This document shows, one piece after another, positions 55,653 through 63,702 of a stretch of DNA of 64,000 bases (position 1 is the first letter of the stretch; each line of letters starts with the position of its first letter). The DNA is from Mycolicibacterium moriokaense (GTDB taxonomy: Bacteria; Actinomycetota; Actinomycetes; Mycobacteriales; Mycobacteriaceae), in NCBI RefSeq assembly GCF_003201655.1, contig NZ_QJJU01000002.1, forward strand, positions 62,001-126,000, in the 5' to 3' direction. The notes under the pieces are model-generated. The model worked only from the letters and a program-made list of their open reading frames with translations. It was not told where the DNA came from and did no database searches. Made by a program: the position numbers and the translations under genes.

Positions 55653-56986
55653 GCCCCCATTGGGATCGGGCACGCGCCGTCGCCGACGCGGTGCTGTACG
55701 AGGGCTACCTGCTCTACCCATACCGCGCCTCCTCGAGCAAGAATCAGTCGCGCTGGCAGTTCGGCGTGCTCGGCCCGCAGGGCGCAGGGGACTCGGGTAT
55801 CGGTGAGGACGGCACTCTGTCCGCGCAGGTGCTGGTGCGGTCCCACGGAGTCCCGTCACTCTCGGGCGTGGTGCGGTTCCTGCAGGTGCAGCACCGGGGC
55901 GCCGAGCGCGAGATCGGCGACGACCACTTCGAACGGGTCGACGAGCTGGTGGCCGGCTCGACCGCATGGGTCAGCTGGGACGAGGCCGTCGAATGCAACA
56001 TCAAGATTGCCCCCTTCCGCGTCACGAGTCTGCCTCGCACGCTTGACATCTCGGTTCCGGCGGGCTCCGACGTCGAAGTCGTCGACGGCGGCAGGCTGGT
56101 GCGCACCCGCCGATCGCTGCACGGTCAGCTCGACATCTCCGCCGAGGCGGACGGCGATCTGCTGCGGGTGACGTTCGACGTGCGCAATACCGCGCCACCG
56201 GCCGCGGATAAGGACGAGGCGATCGCGACCTCGCTGATCGGCACGCACTTGGTCATCGAAGTCGCCGACGGACAGTTCGTGTCCCTGCTCGAACCGCCGG
56301 ATCCAGCCGCCGACGCGGTGGCACGGTGCAGACAGCACCGCTGCTTCCCCGTGCTCGCAGGGCCTCCCGGTGAATCGGATTTGGTACTGGTGTCGCCGAT
56401 CATCCTGTACGACCACCCCGAAATCGCCGAGCAGAGCAAGGGTGCGCTGTTCGACTCCACCGAGATCGACGAGATCCTCACCTTGCGGGTGATGACGATG
56501 ACCGACGAGGAGAAGGCCCAGGCGCGCGCCACCGACCCGTTGGCGGCCCGGATCATCGACCGGTGCGACTCGATGTCACCGGAAGCGATGCTCGATCTGC
56601 ACGGTGTGCTGCGCAATCCTCATGCCGTCGCGCCAGGCGACACGCTGATACCCGAGATCCCCGAGGGTGTCGACTGGTGGGACCCGTTGGCCGACAATGC
56701 CGTTCGTCCAGACATCGACTCCATATTGGTCAACGGCACGCGAGTCACCCGTGGCAGCAGGGTCAGGCTGCGACCGTCGCGCAGGGCAGATGCCCAGGAC
56801 CTCTTCTACGCCGACAAGATCGCGCGCGTCACCTCGGTGCACGAGGATGTCGACGGCGATCAGCATGTGGGCGTCGTCATCGAGGATGATCCGGCCGCCG
56901 ATCTGCACGACTGGTATGGCCGGTACCTGTATTTCGCACCAGACGAGGTGGAACCACTTATTGAAAGGAGTTCGAAATGGAAGTAG
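55649..56986 (+). CDS. orphan 445-residue hydrogenase-operon protein
   Basis: I do not recognise a named family. It starts SPHWDRARAVADAVLYEGYL, LYPYRASSSKNQSRWQFGVL, has a beta-rich middle (SLHGQLDISAEADGDLLRVTF, THLVIEVADGQFVSLLEP), a segment with VLVSPIILYDHPEIAEQSKGALFDSTEID, and a C-terminal beta module with RVRLRPSRRADAQDLFYADKIARV and HVGVVIEDDPAADLHDWYGR. No signal peptide, membrane helix or cysteine cluster motif is seen. It is translationally coupled to the DUF6084-like gene and followed by the 39-residue membrane gene. Role in hydrogenase maturation or complex formation is inferred from position only. Confidence 0.75.
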   Translation: MSPHWDRARAVADAVLYEGYLLYPYRASSSKNQSRWQFGVLGPQGAGDSGIGEDGTLSAQVLVRSHGVPSLSGVVRFLQVQHRGAEREIGDDHFERVDELVAGSTAWVSWDEAVECNIKIAPFRVTSLPRTLDISVPAGSDVEVVDGGRLVRTRRSLHGQLDISAEADGDLLRVTFDVRNTAPPAADKDEAIATSLIGTHLVIEVADGQFVSLLEPPDPAADAVARCRQHRCFPVLAGPPGESDLVLVSPIILYDHPEIAEQSKGALFDSTEIDEILTLRVMTMTDEEKAQARATDPLAARIIDRCDSMSPEAMLDLHGVLRNPHAVAPGDTLIPEIPEGVDWWDPLADNAVRPDIDSILVNGTRVTRGSRVRLRPSRRADAQDLFYADKIARVTSVHEDVDGDQHVGVVIEDDPAADLHDWYGRYLYFAPDEVEPLIERSSKWK

Positions 56987-57096
56987 TGGGTTGGATCGCT
57001 GTTGGGGTCGCGGCCGTCGTCGTACTCGGCGGCGCGATGATCGGACTGATGTCCATCCCGGATGCCATGCGTTACCTAAAGATCCGGCGTATGTAA
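56977..57096 (+). CDS. 39-residue membrane miniprotein (DUF6893-like)
   Basis: This short gene starts at an ATG preceded by AAAGGAG with ideal spacing and overlaps the end of the previous gene by ten bases. The product is one hydrophobic helix (about residues 3-26, GWIAVGVAAVVVLGGAMIGL) and a basic amphipathic tail (DAMRYLKIRRM). It resembles the DUF6893 small-protein family I recall from actinobacterial hydrogenase clusters. A membrane anchor for the otherwise soluble complex is a reasonable idea. Confidence 0.75.
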   Translation: MEVVGWIAVGVAAVVVLGGAMIGLMSIPDAMRYLKIRRM

Positions 57097-57109
57097 CAGT
57101 CTGCGAGGT

Positions 57110-57601
57110 GTGATCACGTCCCGAATCCTGGTAGCCGGGATCGGCAACATCTTCCTCGGGGACGACGGCTTCGGCCCCGAGGTGATGCGTCACGTCCCGC
57201 AAGAGCTCTTAGGCCCGCATGTCGAGCTGGTGGACTACGGCATCAGGGGAATGCATCTGGCTTATGACCTGCTCGACGGCTGCGACGCCTTGGTACTCGT
57301 CGACGCGATCCCCGACAACGGTGCGCCAGGGACGGTGCACGTCTTCGAGGCCGACCATGAAAGCCTGGCTGCCACTACGGGTCTGGATGCCCACGCGATG
57401 GACCCGGGCGCGGTGTTCGCCAGCCTCAATGCGTTGGGCGGCACACCGCCGTACACAATAGTGATCGGTTGTGAAGTGGCGAATGTCGACGAAGGCATCG
57501 GGTTGTCCGACGCGGTCGCTAACGCCGTTCCCGACGCGGTGCGTGCGGTCGAGGATGTGCTGAGCGATCTGCTGGCACGAACATCGGTGCGGGAGGGCTG
57601 A
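57110..57601 (+). CDS. hydrogenase large-subunit maturation endopeptidase
   Basis: This 163-residue HyaD/HybD-type protease has the entry motif VAGIGNIFLGDDGFGPEV, whose Glu binds nickel, LVDAIPD with the second acidic ligand, and LDAHAMDPGAVF with the His. It should cut HhyL after His576 once nickel is inserted. The start is a GTG at 57110. It ends three bases before hypC. Confidence 0.92.
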   Translation: MITSRILVAGIGNIFLGDDGFGPEVMRHVPQELLGPHVELVDYGIRGMHLAYDLLDGCDALVLVDAIPDNGAPGTVHVFEADHESLAATTGLDAHAMDPGAVFASLNALGGTPPYTIVIGCEVANVDEGIGLSDAVANAVPDAVRAVEDVLSDLLARTSVREG

Positions 57602-57604
57602 ACC

Positions 57605-57859
57605 ATGTGTCTTGGGATCCCTGGGCAAGTCGTCCACATGCTGGAGGGCTACGGCGATCAGCTCGCTCTCGTCGACGTTGCCGGTGAACATCGCAAGGTC
57701 AACGTCGGGATGCTGCCCGAGGAGACCTTCGCACCCGGTGACTGGGTCATCATCCACATGGGCTTCGTGGTCGAGAAGACCGACAAGGCCGGTGCTGACG
57801 CGGCGATGGAAGGCCTTGAACTGATGGGCAGAGGCCGAGATATCGAGCTGTCGCCATGA
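57605..57859 (+). CDS. hypC: HypC chaperone, first copy
   Basis: This 84-residue chaperone starts [12 protein letters not shown] with the essential Cys2 exposed after Met removal. The beta-barrel core has VDVAGEHRKVNVGMLPEE and GDWVIIHMGFVVEKTDK, and a C-terminal helix ends GRGRDIELSP. HypC shuttles the Fe(CN)2CO unit between HypD and the large subunit. It overlaps hypF by four bases. Confidence 0.93.
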   Translation: MCLGIPGQVVHMLEGYGDQLALVDVAGEHRKVNVGMLPEETFAPGDWVIIHMGFVVEKTDKAGADAAMEGLELMGRGRDIELSP

Positions 57860-60144
57860 CCGCTCGGCGCCGGTTGCGTGTCTGCGTACGTGGAGTGGTC
57901 CAAGGCGTCGGCTTCCGCCCCTTCGTCTACACCTCGGCAGCCGCCCTCGGGCTGTCCGGGTCCGTGCGCAATGACACCTCCGGTGCCATCGTCGAGGTTG
58001 AAGGCGATCCCGTAGAGATCGACCACTTCCTCGAGCAGTTGCGCGACCGACCGCCGCCGTTGGCTGTCGTCGAATCGATTGAAACGCAGGATATCCCGAC
58101 CATCGGCGGCACCGGGTTCACGATCGCCGACACGTCGCGATCCGACGGCGGCCGCACGCTGACCTCCCCCGATGTCGCCATGTGCGCCGACTGTGCGGCC
58201 GAACAGCGTGACCCGTCCAACAGGCGCTACCGCCACGCGTTCGTCAATTGCACCAACTGCGGCCCGCGCTTCACCATCATTTCTGCCCTTCCTTACGACC
58301 GCGCCTCCACCACCATGGCGCCCTTCGCAATGTGCGCCGAGTGCGTGCGCGAATACGCCGACCCCGCCGATCGGCGGTTCCACGCCCAACCCGTGTGCTG
58401 CCCGAACTGCGGACCGGCACTGCGCTATCGCGACGGTGACGGTGCCATGACCGTCGGCGAGGATGCGCTGCTCCGGGCGCGACGGCTGCTGCGCGGCGGT
58501 GGCATCCTTGCGGTCAAGGGCATCGGCGGATACCACCTGGCGTGCAACGCCCATGACGAGCAGGCGGTCGCCGAGCTGCGACGGCGAAAGCGGCGCGGCG
58601 ACAAGCCGTTCGCGGTGATGGTGCCCGACCTAGCCACCGCGTGCGCCATGGCTGACATCGATGAACCGTCCGCTCGCCTAATGGGCAGTCCCCAGCGGCC
58701 GATCGTGCTGGTGCCCCGCCGACGCGATACCCGGATCGCCGACGCAGTGGCGCCGCGCAACCCCGACCTCGGGGTCATGCTGGCCTACACTCCGCTGCAC
58801 ATATTGCTGTTCGGATTGCCGGGTGACGACGCAGGGCCGCCCGTGCTGGTGATGACGTCGGGCAACCTTGGCGGCGAGCCGATCTGCTTCACCGACGACG
58901 ATGCGCTCGAACGGCTTTCGTACCTCGCCGACGGCTGGTTGATGCACGACCGGGACATCCTGGTGCCGTGTGACGACTCGGTTGTGCGAGTCGTAAACGG
59001 CGTGGAGTTGCCGATCCGACGATCCCGCGGTTACGCGCCGCTGCCGATCGCGTTGCCGGTGTCGGTGCCGCCTGCGATGGCGGTCGGCGCCGATCTGAAG
59101 AACACGATGGCGGTCGCCGACGGCAAGTACGCCTGGCTGAGCCAGCACATCGGCGACATGGACGACCTCGCCACGCTGTCCGCCTTCGACGCGGCGCAGC
59201 GGCACCTGCAGCAGCTGACCGCGGTGCAACCCGAAGTGCTTGTGGCCGATGCCCATCCGCTGTACCGGTCGACCACCTGGGCACACCGCAACGCGGCGGG
59301 GCGGCCGGTCCGCACCGTCCAACACCACCACGCCCACATCGCGTCGGTGATGGCCGAGCACGGCATGGACGGATCGCAGCAAGTGCTCGGATTCGCGTTC
59401 GACGGGACGGGTTACGGATCCGACGGGGCCATATGGGGCGGCGAGGTACTGCTCGCAAACTACAAGGGCTATCAACGGCTCGCGCAACTCTCCTACGTGC
59501 CGCTGGCGGGCGGCGACGTCAGCGTTCTGCGGCCCTACCGGATGGCGCTGGCGCATCTGTGGGCGGCGGGAATCGAATGGGACGCTGACCTGCCGCCGGT
59601 GGCGGCCTGCCCGGCCGACGAGCAGCGGGTGTTGCGCCAACAGCTCGAAACTGGCCTTGGCTGTGTGCCGACGTCCAGCATGGGCCGGCTGTTCGACGCG
59701 GTCTCGTCGCTAGTAGGGGTCCGCCACGTTGTGGCCTACGAAGCGCAGGCGGCGATCGAACTGGAGGGGCTTGCCCGCGGCGTCGGCGGTGACATCAGCG
59801 CTTACACATTTGACATCGACCGCTCGGCCAACCCGGTGCTGATCGACCCAACTCCGGTGCTACACGCCGTGGTCCGCGATCGCCGCGCCTGCGTGCGCGC
59901 TGCCGTGATCGGGGCGCGGTTCCACCGTGCGGTAGCCGACCTGGTCGTGCGTGTGGCGCGTGAAGACAGGGATGCATCGCAAACCGTCGCGCTGTCTGGA
60001 GGCGTCTTCCAGAACGCGCTGCTACTTCGGATGACGCTGGAACAGTTGCAGACCTACGGCTTTCATGTCATCACACATCGACGCGTGCCACCGAACGACG
60101 GCGGCATCGCGCTGGGCCAACTGTTGGTGGGCACATGCGGATGA
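57856..60144 (+). CDS. hypF: carbamoyltransferase HypF
   Basis: This 762-residue protein makes thiocarbamate on HypE from carbamoyl phosphate for the CN ligands. Domains in order: acylphosphatase (VRGVVQGVGFRPFVYTSA, about 1-90), two zinc-finger modules (CADC...CTNC; CAEC...CPNC, about 105-180), YrdC-like (AVKGIGGYHLACNAH, KRRGDKPFAVMV), and a Kae1-like domain (VQHHHAHIASVMAEHG, GFAFDGTGYGSDGAIWGGEV, LSGGVFQNALLLRM). Length and order are normal for the family. Confidence 0.95.
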   Translation: MTARRRLRVCVRGVVQGVGFRPFVYTSAAALGLSGSVRNDTSGAIVEVEGDPVEIDHFLEQLRDRPPPLAVVESIETQDIPTIGGTGFTIADTSRSDGGRTLTSPDVAMCADCAAEQRDPSNRRYRHAFVNCTNCGPRFTIISALPYDRASTTMAPFAMCAECVREYADPADRRFHAQPVCCPNCGPALRYRDGDGAMTVGEDALLRARRLLRGGGILAVKGIGGYHLACNAHDEQAVAELRRRKRRGDKPFAVMVPDLATACAMADIDEPSARLMGSPQRPIVLVPRRRDTRIADAVAPRNPDLGVMLAYTPLHILLFGLPGDDAGPPVLVMTSGNLGGEPICFTDDDALERLSYLADGWLMHDRDILVPCDDSVVRVVNGVELPIRRSRGYAPLPIALPVSVPPAMAVGADLKNTMAVADGKYAWLSQHIGDMDDLATLSAFDAAQRHLQQLTAVQPEVLVADAHPLYRSTTWAHRNAAGRPVRTVQHHHAHIASVMAEHGMDGSQQVLGFAFDGTGYGSDGAIWGGEVLLANYKGYQRLAQLSYVPLAGGDVSVLRPYRMALAHLWAAGIEWDADLPPVAACPADEQRVLRQQLETGLGCVPTSSMGRLFDAVSSLVGVRHVVAYEAQAAIELEGLARGVGGDISAYTFDIDRSANPVLIDPTPVLHAVVRDRRACVRAAVIGARFHRAVADLVVRVAREDRDASQTVALSGGVFQNALLLRMTLEQLQTYGFHVITHRRVPPNDGGIALGQLLVGTCG

Positions 60145-60878
60145 CCAAGGAGGAGACGCTGTCAACCGGACACGGGTTGTTCGCCCAGTACGCCTACCCG
60201 CCGAACGAGCTCGGCTACTGCGGGCCTGCGGATGGTGACGGCCCGTCGGAACTCGCCACTCACGCCATGGAATTCGACGGTGCGTGGCCCTACCTCACCG
60301 CCATCGCCAACGCGGTCGGATGTTCCGATCCGCTCGACGAGGACGTCGTCCGCAGCTATTGGGTGGGCGGGCCGACACTGGAGAACGTCGATCCCGCCGT
60401 GCTGCTGACCCGACTGAGGACGGCGTTCAAGGGTCAGGTCACCGGGCTGCTTGACGCGGTTCATCCTGTACCTGGGCTGTTGGCGCACCACAGCTTTCAC
60501 GTCTTCGTCGTCTACCCCTGGGTGGGGTTTCTGCATCGCGACGCGACCACCGCGGTGCGGGTCATGCAGGACTGCCGCATCCGTTGGGGAACGGTGGAAT
60601 CGGTGTCGGGCGAGCAGGTGGTGATCAGGTCTCGCCCGTTGACGTTCGACGCGGAGGTGCTGGCGCTGGGCGACCCGGAGACCGAACGGGTGAACTGGAG
60701 CAAGGACGGCGTATCCCTCGCACCAGCACCGCAACCCGGTGCGACGGTGTCCGCGCACTGGGACTGGGTGTGCGCGACGCTGACCGACGAGGAAACTGCC
60801 GCATTGGCAACGGCAACCCAGGCCACCATCGATTTGGTCAACACCGCCCGCTGCGAGCGGGTAGGAGGAGGATTGTGA
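60141..60878 (+). CDS. DUF6390-like hydrogenase accessory protein
   Basis: This 245-residue protein starts in the hypF stop (ATGA; an ATG six bases earlier is also possible). LFAQYAYPPNELGYCGPADG near the N-terminus, WPYLTAIANAVGCSDPLDED, VRSYWVGGPTLENV, and LLAHHSFHVFVVYPWVGFLH in the middle are distinctive; the last contains three His. I associate it from memory with DUF6390. Cys and His residues could bind metal, but no standard motif is visible. Function unknown. Confidence 0.7.
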   Translation: MTKEETLSTGHGLFAQYAYPPNELGYCGPADGDGPSELATHAMEFDGAWPYLTAIANAVGCSDPLDEDVVRSYWVGGPTLENVDPAVLLTRLRTAFKGQVTGLLDAVHPVPGLLAHHSFHVFVVYPWVGFLHRDATTAVRVMQDCRIRWGTVESVSGEQVVIRSRPLTFDAEVLALGDPETERVNWSKDGVSLAPAPQPGATVSAHWDWVCATLTDEETAALATATQATIDLVNTARCERVGGGL

Positions 60879-60891
60879 GGGGAGGTCGAAG

Positions 60892-61632
60892 ATGACCATT
60901 ACCGCGAAGCTCGGCGGGTCGTTCGTCGACGCCGACCTGTCCGCCGATTTGGCGGCCGCCGCGTTGGACCTCGCCCGCAGATTCCATGACGGCGCCACGC
61001 TGTGGGTGCTATCACCCCAGTGGGAGCCGCACGCCCACCACGTCGCCGTCGAGTTCGTCCATCCCGTGATCATGGGCAAGCGAGCACTACCGTCGGTGGC
61101 GCTCGTCGAACCGGATCCCGTTGCGCAGGCGCGCGTTGCGAGTCAGCCGGGCGACCTGTTGATCGCGGTCGCGTCGGCCGACGAGCCCGCGGTCGTCGAC
61201 GCCATGCGGCGCGCGCAGGCGTGGGGCGTCCTGACCCTGTGGATCGGTTCGGGTCCGCGTCCGCCTGCGGGTGCCGCCAACCACATCCTCTGGATCGAAT
61301 CGGCCGACCCGATGATCCCGGCGACGGGGACGTTCGTGCTGATGTATCACCTGCTTTGGGAACTCACCCACGTCTGCTTCGAGCATCCGGGACTGCTGAA
61401 GCCGTCGTCCGACGACTGCACGGACGGCGTGTGCGTGACGTGCAGCGACGAGGGCCGGCTTGGTGAGGTGCTTCTCGAACCGGCCGACGCCGTCAGTTCT
61501 GCGTTGGTCCGCACCGCCAGGGGCGAGGAATGGGTTGACGTCACGATGCTGGGTGGCGTCGCACCCAACGACCTCGTCCTGGTGCACGCAGGAGCGGCGA
61601 TCACCCGGCTCGCAAGCGAGGTGAGCCGATGA
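60892..61632 (+). CDS. SIS-like domain fused to a HypC/HupF-like domain
   Basis: This 246-residue protein has two parts. Residues 1-165 look like a sugar-isomerase (SIS) or related Rossmann domain (ADLAAAALDLARRFHDGATL, PGDLLIAVASADEPAVVDAM, VLTLWIGSGPRPP). Residues about 175-246 resemble HypC: DGVCVTCSDEGRLGEVLL, then VDVTMLGGVAPNDLVLVHAG. The second Cys of CVTC may play the role of HypC Cys2. It sits 13 bases after the DUF6390-like gene with GGAGG near the start and overlaps the next SIS gene by four bases. The fusion links a sugar-phosphate-binding fold to hydrogenase iron-site assembly; the chemistry is unknown. Confidence 0.7.
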   Translation: MTITAKLGGSFVDADLSADLAAAALDLARRFHDGATLWVLSPQWEPHAHHVAVEFVHPVIMGKRALPSVALVEPDPVAQARVASQPGDLLIAVASADEPAVVDAMRRAQAWGVLTLWIGSGPRPPAGAANHILWIESADPMIPATGTFVLMYHLLWELTHVCFEHPGLLKPSSDDCTDGVCVTCSDEGRLGEVLLEPADAVSSALVRTARGEEWVDVTMLGGVAPNDLVLVHAGAAITRLASEVSR

Positions 61633-62303
61633 CCGATTCCGAGAACACCGGTTTCCTGTACCCGTTCATCGAGTCTGAGGAGACCGACGCCACAAGCCTT
61701 CTCGTCGATCTCGCCGCCTCGGCTCGGGGCAAGGCGGCCGAAAGTGCACAACTTCAGCAGTCCTCGCTTGACGAGTACGGCGACATGTTGACCGCAGCGG
61801 GTGCCGAGATGGCCGACCGGTTCCGCCGCGGCGGCAGGCTGTACACCTTCGGCAACGGCGGCAGTTCCACCGACGCCGCGACGCTCGCGTCACTGTTCAG
61901 CCGACCCGCGCGGGGAAGGCCGGTGGCGGCATGGTCGCTGGCCGCCGACGAGGCGGTGGTGACCGCGCTCGGCAACGATGTCGGGTTCGAGCTGATCTTC
62001 AAGCGTCAGATCATCGCCCACGCCCGCGATCGCGACGTCGCGATCGCGCTGTCGACGTCGGGCAATTCCGAAGACCTGATGACGGCGATCACCGAAGCAA
62101 AGCAGCGCGGCCTGTTGACCATCGGGTTCTCCGGTCATGACGGCGGCCGGATGGCCGCCGCCGATGATCTGGACTTCTGCTTCACGGTGCACGCGCAAAG
62201 CATCCACCGCATCCAGGAGAGCCACGCGATACTCGGTTACCGGCTGTGGTCGGTGGCCCAGGATCACATGGCGCGTCCACTGAACGGAGCGCACGCACTA
62301 TGA
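61629..62303 (+). CDS. SIS-domain protein, phosphoheptose isomerase (GmhA)-like
   Basis: This 224-residue protein has a clear SIS domain: GRLYTFGNGGSSTDAATLAS (phosphate-binding loop), AALSTSGNSEDL-type second loop (here AIALSTSGNSEDLMTAITEA), GLLTIGFSGHDGGRMAAADD, and HRIQESHAILGYRLWSVAQD, which matches the conserved GmhA tail. It overlaps the SIS-HypC fusion and hypE by four bases each. No heptose pathway genes are nearby, so it probably serves hydrogenase maturation instead of lipopolysaccharide-type sugar synthesis. Confidence 0.8.
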   Translation: MTDSENTGFLYPFIESEETDATSLLVDLAASARGKAAESAQLQQSSLDEYGDMLTAAGAEMADRFRRGGRLYTFGNGGSSTDAATLASLFSRPARGRPVAAWSLAADEAVVTALGNDVGFELIFKRQIIAHARDRDVAIALSTSGNSEDLMTAITEAKQRGLLTIGFSGHDGGRMAAADDLDFCFTVHAQSIHRIQESHAILGYRLWSVAQDHMARPLNGAHAL

Positions 62304-63397
62304 CCACACAGCCGATGACTGCCGCTCAGCGCGAAGATCGCGTGCTGGAACGCATCGACAAGTTCCGTCAGCGACGTCCGCGTCTGCTCGAGGACGTGGT
62401 GACGCTCGCGCACGGTGCGGGCGGCAAGTCGTCGGCCGCGCTCGTCGACTCGGTGTTTCTCGAGGCGTTCCGCAACGATGAACTCGAACAACTCGGCGAC
62501 GCCGCAGCGTTGCGCACTCCGTTGGGTGAACGGCTGGCGTTCTCCACCGACTCGTATGTCGTTTCCCCGCGGCGCTTTCCTGGCGGATCCATCGGTCACG
62601 TCGCGGTGCACGGAACGATCAACGACCTGGCCGTGTCCGGCGCTCGCCCGCAGTGGCTGTCTGCGGCGTTCGTCATCGAGGAGGGTTTCCCGATCGCCGA
62701 ACTCCGCGAAATCGTCGCCGACATGAGCGAAGCCGCCGCACGTGCGGGCGTTCAGATCGTCACCGGCGACACCAAGGTCGTCGGCAAGGGTGCCGCCGAC
62801 GGCGTGTACATCTCGACAGCAGGCGTCGGTGTGATCCCCGAGGGCAGGCAGTTGGGGCGCGACCGGGTTCAGCCAGGCGACAAGGTGCTGTTGTCAGGCA
62901 CGATCGGCGAGCACGGGATGGCCGTGATGCTGGCCCGCGGCGACCTGGCCATCGACGCCGACATCGCGTCGGATACCGCTCCTGTGCACGAACTGGTGGA
63001 GCTACTGCTCGAGGCCGCGCCGTCGACTCGGTGGATGCGCGACGCGACACGCGGTGGAGTCGGCACGGTTGCCAACGAATTGGTCAAGGACTCCCCCTTC
63101 GCGCTGATCCTCGACGAGGCAAGCCTTCCTGTGCAACCGCAAGTCCTCGGCGCGTGCGACATGCTCGGCATCGACCCGCTGTACGTCGCGAACGAGGGCA
63201 AGTTCGTTGCGATCGTCGCACCCGATGAAGCCGACGCGGCCGTCGCCGCCCTGCGCCAGCACCCGCAAGGCGCCGACGCGACGATCGTCGGTGAGATCGT
63301 GCCCGACCCGCAAGGGATTGTGGCACTGCGGACTTCGTTCGGCGGCAGCCGGATCGTCGACATGCTCGTCGGCGATCCGCTACCGCGAATCTGCTGA
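62300..63397 (+). CDS. hypE: carbamoyl dehydratase HypE
   Basis: This 365-residue PurM-like ATPase dehydrates the thiocarboxamide on its C-terminal Cys to thiocyanate. AHGAGGKSSAALVDSVF and LAFSTDSYVVSPRRFPGGS near the N-terminus, DLAVSGARPQWLSAAFVIEE, VTGDTKVVGKG and MRDATRGGVGTVANEL are typical. The chain ends PRIC, as required. The first 35 residues before the family core are a mycobacterial extension. It overlaps the SIS gene (ATGA). Confidence 0.95.
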   Translation: MTTQPMTAAQREDRVLERIDKFRQRRPRLLEDVVTLAHGAGGKSSAALVDSVFLEAFRNDELEQLGDAAALRTPLGERLAFSTDSYVVSPRRFPGGSIGHVAVHGTINDLAVSGARPQWLSAAFVIEEGFPIAELREIVADMSEAAARAGVQIVTGDTKVVGKGAADGVYISTAGVGVIPEGRQLGRDRVQPGDKVLLSGTIGEHGMAVMLARGDLAIDADIASDTAPVHELVELLLEAAPSTRWMRDATRGGVGTVANELVKDSPFALILDEASLPVQPQVLGACDMLGIDPLYVANEGKFVAIVAPDEADAAVAALRQHPQGADATIVGEIVPDPQGIVALRTSFGGSRIVDMLVGDPLPRIC

Positions 63398-63419
63398 GAG
63401 CTTTGAAAGGAGTAGGCCG

Positions 63420-63692
63420 ATGTGTCTGGGAATCCCCGGTCAAGTAGTCGAAATAGTCGACGCTGAACAGTCTCTGGCCAAGATCGACGTCAACGGTGTC
63501 CGTCGCGATATCAGCGTGCGCCTGCTGGCGGACGACAATCTTCAGGTCGGTGATTGGGTGCTTGTGCACGTCGGTTTTGCGATGGCCAAGATCGACGAAC
63601 GCGAGGCCGCTCTGACGTTGGATCAGGTGGAGAAGATGGGCGCGGACTACGCCAACGAGATCGAAGCCTTCAACTCGTCCGAAATCGCCTGA
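63420..63692 (+). CDS. hypC: HypC chaperone, second copy
   Basis: This 90-residue HypC starts [20 protein letters not shown] with Cys2. The barrel has [17 protein letters not shown] and [19 protein letters not shown], and the C-terminal helix is longer than in the first copy ([18 protein letters not shown]). AAAGGAG precedes the start. It lies ten bases before hypD, with which it should form the Fe(CN)2CO assembly complex. Confidence 0.93.
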   Translation: MCLGIPGQVVEIVDAEQSLAKIDVNGVRRDISVRLLADDNLQVGDWVLVHVGFAMAKIDEREAALTLDQVEKMGADYANEIEAFNSSEIA

Positions 63693-63702
63693 GAGGCTTG
63701 AT

